NCBI GenBank assembly: GCA_946902985.2
Contig: OX336389.2
Coordinates: 125,957,572-126,021,571 of the forward strand
DNA from: Meconema thalassinum
Taxonomy: Eukaryota > Arthropoda > Insecta > Orthoptera > Tettigoniidae
Length of the DNA stretch: 64,000 bases
Direction: 5' to 3'
Shown here: piece after piece, positions 32,500 through 43,655 of the stretch
How positions within the stretch are numbered: position 1 is the first letter of the stretch
Layout: every line of letters begins with the position of its first letter
Position numbers and translations under genes: made by a program
The notes under the pieces: model-generated
The model's database searches: none
The model's input: the letters and a program-made list of their open reading frames with translations, nothing else
What the model was told of the DNA's origin: nothing

Positions 32500-33300
32500 T
32501 CGTATGGCCTCGGGTGCCGGGTGCAAGCTTTGTAATTTGACACCCAGAGGGTAGCTTGCATGTTGAATTTCGTTGTTCCTTGAATCACTATGAAAGTCAA
32601 GGAGGTTAGATATCTAAACTCCTTGAACACTATAGCGCTTTCTAGTAGAGAAATGAGGAACTTTGTGTTGGCGGAAACTCCCGAGATTAATTTTGCCATT
32701 ATGAACACGGCCTACTGAATTCCAATGGGTTCTTTGACATGCCAACATCGTATGACATGCGTGTCGTATTTTTGCCGCCTTTAAAAAAAAAAACACTTAC
32801 CACGGCCAGGAGCGAACCTGCAATCTTGGGGTTAGTAGACCGACACTCTATCCACTCACCCACCGTGGCATGATGACCTGTGTTATTGTGTTGGCAGTAT
32901 GCATGTGTGTATTGTAAGCTTTCTTTGTCGGTTTACCCTCCAGGTTGGCTTTTCCCTCGGAGAAGGCAGGAGATACCGTGAAAAGATACCCTCGAAGAAT
33001 GAGAGGATCAGGATAGATGAGACAAAGGCCAATTAAAGCGGAAAGTGAAAGACACCCTAGGCCTTGGATACCCTTATACCGTAGGGGTCGGAAGAGAACA
33101 AGAGTTGACCAAGGGAGGTTGACAGGAAAGATGACAGAGAGGAGCCTGGCATAATTAAGTGGAAACAATCCCGGACTCAGCTGGGGTCCCGTGGTCGCTA
33201 ACCTATGTCTCACTTTTTGTGAGTCCTTCGGGGGCAGACCAATTGAACACACACCAAAGTACATGGGGACGATGACCAAAGATGTCCCAAGTCCCCAATA
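32385..33300 (-). mobile_element. SINE-like composite interrupted by an S8 SINE
   Basis: The left end (32385-32440) is the S3-type tail in minus orientation, AGGGGCTTTGCGACATCATG. After the inserted SINE the same element resumes at 32877 (CTGTGTTATTGTG). The right end (about 33240-33300) instead reads as a related tail in plus orientation (ACATGGGGACGATGACC). Either two related elements lie back to back or one has inverted ends. The middle (32920-33230) has no match elsewhere in this window. Confidence 0.6.
32441..32869 (-). mobile_element. S8 SINE, complete, minus orientation
   Basis: On the minus strand the head is GCCACGGTGGGTGAGTGG with GCAGGTTCGCTCCTGG. The roughly 430-bp body contains GATATCTAACCTCC, and it ends in a long (ATT)n tail, seen as (AAT)n at 32441-32500. 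The target duplication ATGATGA lies at 32434-32440 and 32870-32876. Confidence 0.85.
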
Positions 33301-33351
33301 CAAATTATCAGTAACAATGGTTTATGAGACACGTCTCTTCTTTATATTGTT

Positions 33352-33735
33352 GTTGATTCTTTAGGGGCTTTCGTGGTCATGTAGCCCCGTGTACTTGGGT
33401 GTGTGTACAATTTGTCTGATAGTCTGTGTCTCTGTGATGTCTGTACTAGTGTGTGTATTTGTAATTGAGGTAGGATTTGGGTAGGAAGCGGCCGTGGCCC
33501 TACTTTAAGTTCCAACCCGGCATTTGCCTGGAATAGAGGTGGGAAACCACAGAAAACCAATTCCAAGTTGGCTTAGGTAGGAATCGAACCCGCCTCTTCT
33601 CAGTTTTGTCTCAAAGGGCTGAGTGCAGTTCCCCCACTCCGGCCCTCATACCAGAATTACATTTCTTGGCAGAGCTGGGAATCGAACCCGGACCTCAGCC
33701 AAGAATGCTAGCCACTACGCATCGAGGCGGAAAGT
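33352..33735 (-). mobile_element. S3 SINE, minus orientation
   Basis: It shows the usual S3 order in reverse: AGGGGCTTTCGTGG at the left, GCGGCCGTGGCCC in the body, and two B-box-like complements (GGAATCGAACCCG near 33580 and GGGAATCGAACCCGG near 33680). The head ends near 33735. Confidence 0.8.
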
Positions 33736-34346
33736 ATGGACTTTAAGTACAGTACATATTATGTTCACGTGGTGTTGCCAAAAAATCACTACACAACTAC
33801 ACAACAGTGTCAACATACTGTAATGGGTCATTTCGTATCAAAATAAAAGTAGATTTGTTCTTTACAGCACACGCGTCTTGTTTTCATATTTTCCCTTTCT
33901 TTTCTGATTTATTACCCGTGTTTTCCTTCACTTAATTCTGCACTCTTCAGTGTGGGCTGAGCATGCTCTGGGTTGGGCGAGAGTGAGGTTGGAATGGAAA
34001 TGCTATTGCGTCCTTACACTATATGAGCGTGTCACGCACTCGACCACTTGCCTTGATCCGGGAGCCTCCGTGACACATCCGGACAGACAAGGGAGCAGTG
34101 GCGTAACCAACGTGAGTGGTAGGGATTAAAGGTGCCCAAAATATTTTGAGAAGGAACTATAAATGTGAAAACATTTACGCGGAACATTCCAAAACCGGTC
34201 TCAAGTTCATTATTATTATTATTATTGATCTACTTTCGATTTTTGCAAAAACTGAAAGTACACCTATGAGAGTTACACGGGCCAAATGTCCGTGTGTATG
34301 TCAGTCCCCACCCCTACCAATTCGAACAGGACGAAAGTGAATTGAA
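33736..34346. other. Unassigned DNA
   Basis: No gene is recognised. A short ATT run lies near 34211-34226. Confidence 0.45.
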
Positions 34347-34360
34347 CCATATTTGGTACA

Positions 34361-34557
34361 AAGAAAAGAAGGAAGATTGTAGTTTTACGTGACCGTGAAT
34401 CTTATGATTATGAGCCACGGGACCTCCTTTTTACGTGGAATCCGAACCACAAGACATGGCATTTCACATCGAAAAATCTCACATGCATTGACCGGGAATC
34501 GAACCCAGACCGCCTTGGTAAGAGGCATACAGCTAGACCGCTGAGCCACCACGCCCC
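34361..34557 (-). mobile_element. tRNA-derived SINE (GGGCGTGGTGG family)
   Basis: On the minus strand the head reads GGCGTGGTGGCTCAGCGG and GGGTTCGATTCCCGG; the body runs to about 34361. An exact 14-bp target duplication, CCATATTTGGTACA, lies at 34347-34360 and 34558-34571. It is the only copy of this family in the window. Confidence 0.92.
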
Positions 34558-34639
34558 CCATATTTGGTACAGAGAGTAGAGGGTTAGGGGGAATTCTATC
34601 CAGTGTCATGGCCACCGCACGCAACCGCACTTTTAAATG

Positions 34640-34777
34640 GTGGGCTTTTTAAATGACTATTTATTCATTATTAACTATTAATTATTATTTATTTATTATT
34701 TATTTAATTATTATTATTATTACTATTTATGTATTTATTTAATTTCTTTTATTTAATTATTTAATGTTTTAATTTAT
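34640..34777. repeat. AT-rich satellite fragment
   Basis: This is low-complexity TTATTATTTATTTA-type sequence. Its right part (ATTTAATGTTTTAATTTAT) resembles the unit of the AT satellite at 37234-37650. The LINE therefore appears to have landed inside the satellite. Confidence 0.65.
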
Positions 34778-34816
34778 ATATACACCGCGGACAGGCCAAC
34801 AAGGACCACGCAAATA

Positions 34817-35275
34817 TCACTTCTTTATAGGTCTAGTTTCCTTCTTTCTCTTCCAGAAGTCTTTCATCCTGGTCGACTGTGCAGCTCTTCTTTCAGCAGT
34901 CCATTCTCCTCTGTTGAGATTTTTCTTCTCCCCGACAAGAATTTTGAGACCAAAATTTTTTTTTCTGTACTCTATTCGATTTAGACAATCTTCTTCAGTA
35001 ATTTTGAATTTTTGAAGTTCTTCTTTCATTTGTTTTACATAGCCTCCTTGTCCTTTATAGTTCCAGATTTTATCAAAAATTTGTTTGTTTAACCTTGAGC
35101 AATCCATGCGGACCATATGTCCGTAGAACTGAAGTCGCCGTTTTCTGATCATCACTTCAAGGTTGTCGATTTTACTATAAATTTCTGCATTCGATCTCAG
35201 TCTATAACCTTCCTGTGTTTTCCTAGGACCATAAATCCTTCTTAAAATTCTTTCTTGAGCAAATTCTCCATTCCG
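34817..35275 (-). pseudogene. C-terminal region of RTE-like LINE protein, frameshifted
   Basis: This frame begins in a different phase from the main ORF. It carries QERILRRIYGP (about 35225-35260), then GYRLRSNAEIY, then RKRRLQFYGHMVRMD (about 35095-35145) and a basic C-terminus to the stop at 34817. That series is typical of the end of RTE-type LINE proteins. A one-base shift near 35240-35270 separates it from the upstream ORF, which stops at 35242. Confidence 0.8.
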
Positions 35276-37224
35276 GTTATATTTGTAGTTTCCATGCCGT
35301 ACAAGATGACTGGTCTAACAACAGTATTAAAATGTCGTAATTTTGCATTGATAGACAGGTTCTTTTTATTGTATATATTTTTTGTACAAAAATTTAATCT
35401 TTCCAATTTCCCTTTTTTGTTCTCGATTGCCAATTTATCCGTCCCATTGCTACTAATTATTTCTCCAAGATATTTAAATCGGTCAGTGACCCTGGTGCTC
35501 CCATAATTTGTTTTTATCATTTTCTTAGTGTATTTCTGATCACTTGTCATCATCTCTGTTTTTACCAACGAAATCTGTAAGCCCGCTTTTTCCGCCGTTT
35601 CTTTTAACTGATCAATTTGGTTAATAGCTTCTTGTTCTGATTCAGCAAACAACGCTACGTCGTCAGCAAATGCTAAACCTTTGACTCTGAGGTTCTTATT
35701 CTTTGTACCAATTTTAGCACTTGAATCGTTCTTCTCCCAAAACGTCCTCATGCCTTTATCCAAGACCAAATTGAAAAGCAGTGGTGATAGACTGTCCCCT
35801 TGTCTTAGCCCAGTTTTTACCTCGAAGGGCTCGCTAACTTCATTTAAAAATTTGACTCTGGAAATCGTATTAGTTAATGTAAGTTTTATTAAATTTATGG
35901 TTTTTTGATCAACTTGGTATTCCTTCAATGTGTCAAAAACAGTATCCCTATCCACTGAATCATACGCTTTCTGAAAACCAACGAATGAGATAAAGATATT
36001 CTTTGGCCTGTTGTTGTAATATTTTAATATCAATTTTAAACTAAGAATTTGTTCTGCACACGATCTATTCCTTCTGAAACCTCCTTGGAACTCGCCAAGC
36101 TGTGGTTCGATCTGTGGTTCAAGTCTGTTTAAAAGTAATTTGGCAAATATTTTATATGTGACAGACAACAATGAGATCCCCCTATAACTATTGACATCAA
36201 TTTTTGAGCCTTTTTTATGTAGTGGATGAATTAAGGCGATTAACCAGTCTTCTGGAATTGCTTCCTCAATCCAAATTTTCTGGAATAGATTTGTCGTCGC
36301 TATTAAAAATTCATCATCTACAAGCTTCCACATTTCTGCAATTATTCCATCCTTGCCTGAGGCTTTATTGTTTTTAAGTGAGTTGATAATACATTTAACT
36401 TCATTTACATCTGGGGGCGTAGAGTCAAAATTTTGTGTTGTAAATTTGAAACTCAACTTGTCTGTCGGTTTTGGACAATTTAACAACTTCTCAAAATACG
36501 CAGCCAAGATATCACAATTTTCCTTGTTGTTTAATGCTAGCGTACCATCTTCCCTTTTGAAATTTAAACTCGGCGCTGAATATCCAGTGATTTCATTCTT
36601 AAATGCTCTATAAAACAATCGGGTGTCATTTTTCTTAAAATTGTCGTCCATTTCCATTATTTGGTCCTTCATATATTTTCTTCGAATCGTTCTTAAAGTC
36701 TGGTGGGCCATTTTCCTTAATCTTTGTACTTCCTCTAAATTTTCTGGAGTCTTGTTCCCGTTCCACTTGTGCCAAGCACAATGTCTTTCTTTGATCACTC
36801 TTTCACATTGTTCATTCCACCAAGCATGTTTCCTATAAAAGTTCAACGGTGCAATTTCCTGAGCTGGTTCAAGAAGGTTATTAGTAACATCATTCCAATT
36901 GGTTGGTATTTTAAGTTTTCCTTGAAATTCTATCCTTTTTTCATTTGTAAGAACCTCTCTATTAATTTTCGGAATTTTAATTCTAGTTGTATTTTGTTTG
37001 CGTGTAAAAGGTATGAAATTCATCTTGATTTGAGAAAGGTAATGATCTGAAGTTACATTAATGGATTTTCTGACCTTGACATTTTGAATTTCTTTGAAAC
37101 AATTTCGAGAGATAGCTACATGATCTAATTGAAACTCACCCAGCAACGCATTTGGGGAGACCCATGTTTTCTTTTTACTTGGTTTTGCTTTAAAATGTGT
37201 GGACATAATCTTTAAGTTTAGATG
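35242..37224 (-). pseudogene. RTE-like LINE ORF: endonuclease end plus reverse transcriptase
   Basis: About 650 codons are uninterrupted. The N-terminal part is the end of an apurinic-type endonuclease (TWVSPNALLGEFQLDHV and TSDHYL, about 36990-37160). Reverse transcriptase motifs follow: NNKASGKDGI, LIHPLHKKGS, NSYRGISLLS, GEFQGGFRRNRSC, FVGFQKAYDSVDR (motif A, about 35940-35985), TGLRQGDSLSPLLFN (motif B) and GLAFADDVALFAE (motif C, about 35640-35690). Motif A carries Gly where the catalytic Asp is expected; the codon is GGT, one transition from GAT. The start Met at 37206 is incidental, because the frame opens upstream to a stop near 37227 where the element is truncated. With the D-to-G change and the frameshift near 35260 this copy should be inactive. 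Confidence 0.85.
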
Positions 37225-37233
37225 TTCACAGAG

Positions 37234-37650
37234 TTTAATTTATTATTTATAATAATTTTTATCCACCACTTATTTTTATTTTTTTATTTTGACAAAGGGC
37301 AAACTACACATTTTGAAAATTTTGATTTTTCGACTATTTAATTTTATTTAATGTTTAAATTTATTATTTACATAATTTTCATTTACCATTTTGTTTTTTG
37401 TTTTTAGATTTTGCCAAAGGGCCTAACTACACATTTTGATTTTTTTAACTTTTTAATTCCATTTAATGCTTTAATTTATTATTTATATTATTACTGTTTA
37501 TTCTTATTTTTGATTTTGACAAGGGGCCTAACTACACATTTCGAAAATTTTGATTTTTCGACTTTTTTTTAAATTTATTATTTATATAATTTTATTTACC
37601 ATTTTGTTTTTAGTTTTCAGATTTTCACAAAAGGCCTAACTGTATATTTC
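37234..37650. repeat. AT-rich satellite, about four units of 115-125 bp
   Basis: The phrase GGGCCTAACTACACATTT with variants recurs near 37295, 37420, 37525 and 37635, each time preceded by an ATTTATTATTTA-like stretch and often followed by TTTTGATTTTTCGAC. The units are degenerate. Confidence 0.75.
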
Positions 37651-37830
37651 GGGAGCAAAAGTGGGAGCAAAAGTGGATTCAAAGGTGGGCGCAAAAGTGG
37701 GAGGAAATGTACGCTCAGCTTAAAGCGGGAGCAAATATGGGCGCAAAAGTGGGAGCAAACGTGGGATCAAAGGTGGACGCAGTTTAAAGTGGGTGCAGTT
37801 ACAAGTGGATGGAGATCAAAGTAAACGTAA
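37650..37830. repeat. Purine-rich short-period repeat
   Basis: GGGAGCAAAAGTG and variants (GGGCGCAAAAGTG, GGGATCAAAGGTG) recur at 12-16 bp spacing. There is strong strand asymmetry, with few C and T on the plus strand. Confidence 0.7.
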
Positions 37831-37959
37831 ATATGAGCAATATAGGACATTCTAGAGTCCTTTAAACTATTTGCAATAATTTAAAAGCACAATTCTATCC
37901 CCTGAGGTGATATTTTACAGACAATCTACTGACACAGTTACCTCACATCCTGAAGGGAA

Positions 37960-38640
37960 TTCAGGGTTGGGCGTGAGAAATTATATAGGGTTTAGTATTA
38001 TTTTTGTTATTTTTTATTTATTTTATTACTAATTATTATTATTATTATTGGGTCTGGAATAAGGTAAGGGGTAAGGGGAAATGTGTTGGGATGTAAGGGA
38101 TGGTTGGTAGAGATAACCTTAACCAGCATACTGAGGAGGACTCGGCCATGGAGGGAGGTGTATGCATTGGGTAGCAATCGTTAACCTTCGGGGGTCTTCG
38201 GCAATGTTCGGAGAGAGTGGCTTTAAAGTAGTTAAAAGTAGACTATAATATGGATAAATTTGGGGTGAATCTGGGAAAATGTGAGGTAATTTAAGGAATA
38301 TTTAAATATTTTGGGTAATTTTGGTTGCATTTGGCAAATTTCGGTTGATTAGAGGTATCTTTGTATATTTTAAATGATTTTTGTTAATTTGGGTGAAATA
38401 TGGCGAATTTCACGTGAATTTAGGGACATTTAGGAGAATTCTGGGTCGTGCTTAAGAAATCATGTAGTGTTTAATATTATTATTATTATTATTATTATTT
38501 TATGTTTATTAGTCATTTTAATTATTATTATTATTATTATTATTATTTTATTATTATTGTGTTTGGAATAATGTAAGGGGGATGGGGTGGGATAAAAGGG
38601 TTGTTGGTAAAGGTAACCCTTAACCAGCATGGGTCAGGGG
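37960..38640. repeat. Duplicated block with ATT microsatellites
   Basis: Two related segments, about 37975-38140 and 38450-38640, share the order TTTAGTATTATT, an (ATT)n run, GGAATAAGGTAAGGGG, and GGTTGTTGGTA...AACCAGCAT. The spacer between them is G- and T-rich without genes. Confidence 0.65.
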
Positions 38641-38870
38641 AAGGCATTTTGGAGGAAAGTCTGCCTTGGCCTTAAGTTAGGTATCATTCTGGTATTTGTC
38701 TAGAGTTGAAATAGTGGAGGTCGAACCCATATCTATCGAGTCGGTAAAAGGCTTAGTTCCATTACCTAACATCGGGCTTTAGCGAGCAAAGCCACCGCTG
38801 TCGGTTCTGTAATTCACATAAAGATTGGGAAAGAGGCGGTGGTGGCCTTACTAGAACATTGTCGCTTATA
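38641..38870 (-). mobile_element. Diverged SINE fragment
   Basis: GGCCTTAAGTTAGGTATCATTCTGG resembles the S3 body, and GGTCGAACCC near 38729 resembles a B-box complement. It is weakly preserved. Confidence 0.45.
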
Positions 38871-39539
38871 ACTATAGATTCATACAATCATGCATACTGT
38901 GTATGCGCTCAGTGTTGAAAATAATGGGATACGTCACGAATTCTGTCGAATACTTTTAAGAAGGGCTATAGCTGAGTGATAGGCTTGAGAGAGAAAGCTG
39001 CTTCCCCGTCCCAGTTCCCGCCCCGCTAGTCAACTCTTCAGCTCGCAACCACTGTCTGTGTCTATACTGAACTGGAAAAAATGTCCTTCTGTGGTCTCAG
39101 CCTTGCCCTTTCCCACATTCCTAACTGTCTATGTTCGTCCCGCAATGTAACATATTATGATGTGCTGCCAGGTCTATAGTATCCTAATTTAGTGTATGTT
39201 ACTGTATTCAGGACATCTTCAACTATTAAAGACCAGTTTTCATTCTTACCACGCGTTAACTAAACAGCCATCTCTAAGCGCATCCGGACTATTGAGAATG
39301 TCGTGGATTATTTAATACTGCCGTTATTGGCCATAAATAGTTGAAGATGTCCAGATACAAAATATCACCGAGTAAATGAACAATGTATATGCAAAGTATA
39401 TGGAAAAAGTGCGAAATTTACCACTTCAATCAGTGCAAAAACAGGACATGGCCTTTAAATGAATTTATAAAAGCAAACAAATAGTAATGGAATGCTCATT
39501 GGAGTGCAACTTTGATTCTATTAATAGACTAGCAACCCA
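38871..39539. other. Unassigned DNA
   Basis: No gene or repeat with clear edges is recognised. Confidence 0.45.
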
Positions 39540-39925
39540 CCCCGGCTTCGCCCGGTATCTTTAATGGTTTACCCAGCGTAAGCTTAAAGGACGCACGGAC
39601 GGCAGGTCCCTGACGCAATTCAGAAAAGCCGAGGTGAACAGCGAAACTCCAAACAAATATACTCTTCTCTGAAGTCTTAACTCGACACGACTCGACAGCC
39701 GAAGCTGAAGCTAGTAATTTAAATTTCCACTGAATGGAGATTGTTGGAAGAAATGAAAACGTAAAAATACTTATAGTGGGCGATGTATTAAACATAGAGA
39801 TATGCTGTCGCGGACTTTTTTGTAGAACTTTTCATGCTGAACAATTCTTACACTCATAGTATATAGATATTTTTAACGGTTTACCCAACATAAGCTTAAA
39901 AAGCACACGGGCGGCAGGTTTTTCT
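39540..39925. repeat. Two diverged direct repeats
   Basis: A segment with GGTTTACCCAGCGTAAGC and CGGACGGCAGGT (about 39550-39610) recurs as GGTTTACCCAACATAAGC and CGGGCGGCAGGT (about 39868-39925). The first is preceded by CCGGCTTCGCCCGG, a string often seen at transposon ends in arthropods. The family is not identified. Confidence 0.55.
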
Positions 39926-40063
39926 TGGACGAGATTCACTGAAATCGTTACTGCTCGGCTTCCTTTGGTCATAAATGAACGTTTTTCTACAGGAACTTTC
40001 CTCGAGAAATCCTTTACAGAATGGTGAAAACCGCTTCAAACTCCATCCACTGGTTCTCTAGAT

Positions 40064-40869
40064 CAGCGTTTCCGAAACTGTGGTACGCTCATACTGCTGC
40101 AGTGGTACACGGTGATGTTACGAAAAATAGAAAAAATATTAGATACTTCACGAAAAATAAATTAAAAAAATAAATATAAAAATATAAAATATAAAATTTA
40201 AAAATATATAAACATTGATATGTTGCCGGAGGACTTTAAGGCCAAAGATAAGGAGGAGTTTTATGAATTGAATTGTGATTCAGAACTAAGGCACACTTTT
40301 TCAAAATTGGCTCTTGTGAACTTTTGGGTTGATAGGCGTGTAGACTATGCACACATAGCTGATAAAGCAGTTAGATTTTTACTGCCTTTCACTACTTCGT
40401 ACTTGTATGAGACTGCATTTTCTTCACTTGTTTATCTCAAGAATAAATACCGAAATAGGCTCCTTACAGTGGAAAACGATCTTCGTTTGAGACTCAGCAA
40501 CCTTAAAACAGACATTACTAAGTTGAGTTCTAATCTTCAACCTCACCCTTCGCATTGAAGTTGTTAGTTGAACTTTGGTTTTTATGTTTAATTATTAAGT
40601 TCTTTTTAATTAATATTATTTGCACAGTGTCATTTCTGAATGTTTGAATTGAATACTTATTGAAATAAATAATAAAACAACTGGCAACACTTTTTATTAT
40701 TTGAACTTTGCCTCCAACAAACACAATTTACAATCCATGTTTTGGTCTGCTATGTAGTGATAAAGGGGGTTATAGTTACTATATCTCCCAATCAATAGGT
40801 GGTACGCAAGAGATTCTCATCTCTTAAAGTGGTACACACACAAAAAAAAAAAAGGTTTGGGAAACACTG
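40064..40869 (+). mobile_element. Internally deleted hAT transposon
   Basis: The ends are imperfect inverted repeats: CAGCGTTTCCGAAAC at the left and the complement of CAGTGTTTCCCAAAC at the right. They are flanked by the exact 8-bp duplication CTCTAGAT (40056-40063 and 40870-40877). Both the TIR start CAG and the 8-bp target are diagnostic of hAT. At 806 bp it retains only the last part of the transposase. Confidence 0.93.
40220..40558 (+). pseudogene. hAT transposase C-terminal dimerisation region
   Basis: A 112-residue frame from ATG at 40220. It contains FLLPFTTSYLYETAFSSLVYLKNKYRNRL, quoted here only as the run FTTSYLYETAFSSL, then KYRNRL and LRLRLSNLKTDI. These match the C-terminal dimerisation segment of hAT transposases of the ZBED5/GTF2IRD2-like type. 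The zinc-finger BED domain and catalytic core are missing, so this is the remnant of a transposase rather than a working enzyme. It might still be translated as a small dimerising peptide, but there is no evidence for that. Confidence 0.85.
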
Positions 40870-40877
40870 CTCTAGAT

Positions 40878-41149
40878 TACCCGCTACATCCAAGAATCGG
40901 GGACTTTGTTTCATACTACAGTATGTAGAGACATTGCTAACCTTTTCCTGGCCATTCGGCTGCAATAAACTTCTTATTAATGGTAATAGTCCTACCTGAT
41001 TAAGAATAAACATGTTTTCTGGTATTTTGCATATTTTGTTATGACAGCAACATTTGCGTCATCCAGCGAGCTTGGTTGCACCTAAGGGCTTGGCATAAAA
41101 TGCATAAACCATACGAACGGCTTTGTCTATTACTACTATAGGCTAGGTT
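40878..41149. other. Unassigned DNA
   Basis: Nothing is recognised between the hAT element and the LINE copy. Confidence 0.4.
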
Positions 41150-41590
41150 GTTTAACGAGTCTTTTATATGCAGATGACTTCAATTTGTTTAAAATCAATT
41201 CCTTGCACTCTACTACGAAATGACCTAAAAATATACACAAATGGAGTATAGAAATCAAAATTATACTTAAACGTACCGAATTGTGTTGTTATGACCTTCA
41301 CACATAAGAAGAACCCAATCACATTCGTTTATGGAATTAGACCTCAGTCATTGCAAGCAGTAAGCAAGAAGAGAGATCTAGGAATCCTGTTTGACCGACA
41401 GCTTGCTTTCACTTGTCATGTGCAAATGACAGTCGGGGATGCTTACCGCATGTTAGGGTTTATGATAAGAAACACTAAGCCATTTATTAGGACCAGTACC
41501 TGCATAAAACTTTATATTGACATGGTGAGATCCAAGCTCGAGTACGCCAGCCAAGTATGGAGTCCATGGCAGAAAACCTGCATTAAATCC

Positions 41591-42874
41591 GATTACATGA
41601 CAGTTCCCTACACTGACACTTCCACACACTGCCCAAAATACTGACACTTCCCCACAGCCCTTGGACGCGGCTACCTGTTTAATGACTCAGAAATAATCTT
41701 GACTGACAGTTCCACACACATCCCCCCCCCCCCTAAGGCTATAGGCTTCAGCGATCATCGTAACAGCCGCACCAGTGACAATGCACCATAATACTCCATT
41801 GGAGTGAAGAAAAGCGCTCGGTCTATGTACTTCAGTACTAACACGGTCTCGAAAATATCATTGAGATGTAGTGTAATTTCCATCAAAATAAAATAAATGC
41901 AAAGTCTGATTTCCATCACACTTTATCCAGGCTGTGGACTGGCTACATAATAACAAAACCGGTCATTTTGGTGATGTTATCATTTTGGCGTGTTTAAAAT
42001 CAGCTTTCTAGGCTTCGTCAGTTGTTTTGTATTTTTTTTTTGTTCAACAATAATATTAACCTACTCCATTTTCTGTGAATAGGCAACTGCCTTCAGAAAA
42101 CTTTTTTTTTGTGTGTGTGTTCATTTTCGAACTTTTTCTGAATGATCTCAATCCATCCGTCCAGTTTGACATATTTCCGACTTCTTTTTTTTTCCTTCCA
42201 TGTTGAGCTCGGCCTTTGCAAATGCGCAGTTTGTCTTCTCAGCTTCCGTCTTCAACACTTTGACAACCTCTTTTAATTTGGGGTGAGGTCTCCCGTAAGA
42301 TGGTTGACTCGGTTGTTCCAGCCCTCAACAGCATTCGTTGTCCTGTGTCGTGCTTGGTGGCAGTTCCACATCTCGATTGGAATGTCTTGGTTATCTAACC
42401 AGTTGTCAAAGAAGTAGGCTAGTCAAAAAACTGGCTAAGTTTGGGACTTTCCGGAGCTTGAGAGTGTATTTCCACCCATCCATCGAGCACATCTTCAGGC
42501 CTTAAAAACGCAAGTGCTGCGCACTTACGGACATGAAGGCTGATTTCGTTATTCTCTCGGTACTCCACCGACAATCCGAGATCCTGTACTTTTCTCCATA
42601 AGCATTTTGTCATGTGAAAATGACAGCCATGTATTTTTGTTGTTGGAAATACGTCTTTCAGAGAATAAATTACAGCAGCTTCAAAATCCACATTTATGTC
42701 CTCAACTTGATCGTTTTCATAGTAGCCTTGGTGGTGGGGGGAAGATGTGTGTGGAAATGTCAGTCGAGATTATTTCTGAGTCATTAAACAGGTAGCCACG
42801 TTCAAGGGCTGTGGGGAAGTGTCAGTATTTTTGCAGTGTGTGGAAGTGTCAGTGTGGGGAACTGTCCGGACACC
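41591..42874. mobile_element. Mutator-like (MULE) transposon, internally deleted
   Basis: Terminal inverted repeats of about 152 bp (41591-41742 and 42723-42874) share runs such as ACACTGACACTTCCACACAC and TACCTGTTTAATGACTCAG. The exact 9-bp duplication ATTAAATCC (41582-41590 and 42875-42883) is the typical target length of Mutator elements. A transposase C-terminal half lies inside on the minus strand. The outermost 13 bp are less well conserved than the inner part of the TIR. Confidence 0.93.
42118..42691 (-). pseudogene. MULE transposase, C-terminal half
   Basis: The frame starts at the TIR-proximal side with VDFEAAVIYSLKDVFP, then IHGCHFHMTKCLWRKVQDLGL (key motif C-x-F-H), running to a stop at 42419. 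After a frame change near 42420 it continues with WNCHQARHRTTNAVEGWNN, the conserved R-T-N-x-x-E-G-W region near the end of MULE transposases. It then runs as a Lys-rich tail to about 42118, with another shift near an A-run (about 42190). The N-terminal half, including zinc finger and first catalytic Asp, is absent. In intact relatives, often fused to FLYWCH zinc fingers in arthropods, this protein cuts and joins the TIRs. Confidence 0.85.
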
Positions 42875-43616
42875 ATTAAATCCATTGAGCAAGTTCAAAA
42901 GAAATTCCTCAGATATTTACACCTCAAAATAACGGGCAATTACCCACACATGGTACCCTACGGTGAACTTTTGTTCAATTTCGGCATGACTAGTTTGAGT
43001 CTCGAAGGCAAGTAAATGATATGAAATTCCTTTATAAAATTATTAACGGTCAAATTGATAACTCATTTTTCCTATCGCTCCTAAATTTCAACATCCCTCG
43101 CTCAGCTACAAGATCAACCATAACATTCAAAAATGATATAACCAATACTACGTCACATAACAATTCACCTGAATGGAGGCTTTGCTGTATTTACAACGAT
43201 GCAGTTCGTGTCAACTGGAAACTAGATTTCTGTCTCTCAACTAGACCGTTCTTGGAAATTATAATCCAGTCACTGAATTCATAAAATTATCACGCAAAAC
43301 AGAACCAACATTGTATAATGTGGATAGGCCTGTTCCCTAGTTATTAAAGTAACACATAGGTATTTTTAGTTTTCTATGTTATAATTAATTTCAAAACCTG
43401 TGCTTATGTTTGATATTAGATCAAATTTAGATTTAGTTTTTTTAAATATTATATTTAGATTAAGCTTTTTACTACTATGCCTTTACATCTGCGTGAACTT
43501 CCTAGTTTTAAGAATTGCATTTAGATATTAATAACGGTCAAATACCTGGAAATGTATTTTACTGTGTAGGTGCACTGTTATTTTGGCGCACACTGAGTCC
43601 TGTTGTGTACCGTCAA

Positions 43617-43655
<39 letters not shown>

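Larger units (their letters stand above)
34778..37233 (-). mobile_element. RTE-like LINE, 5' truncated
   Basis: The element spans from a very short 3' untranslated region (34778-34816) to a 5' break inside the endonuclease. A possible target duplication, TTTAATTTAT, lies at 34768-34777 and 37234-37243; the AT-rich setting weakens it. It contains one long open frame and a frameshifted C-terminal part, listed separately. Clade assignment rests on the domain order, the FADDVALF motif and the C-terminal RRLQFYGH motif. Confidence 0.85.
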
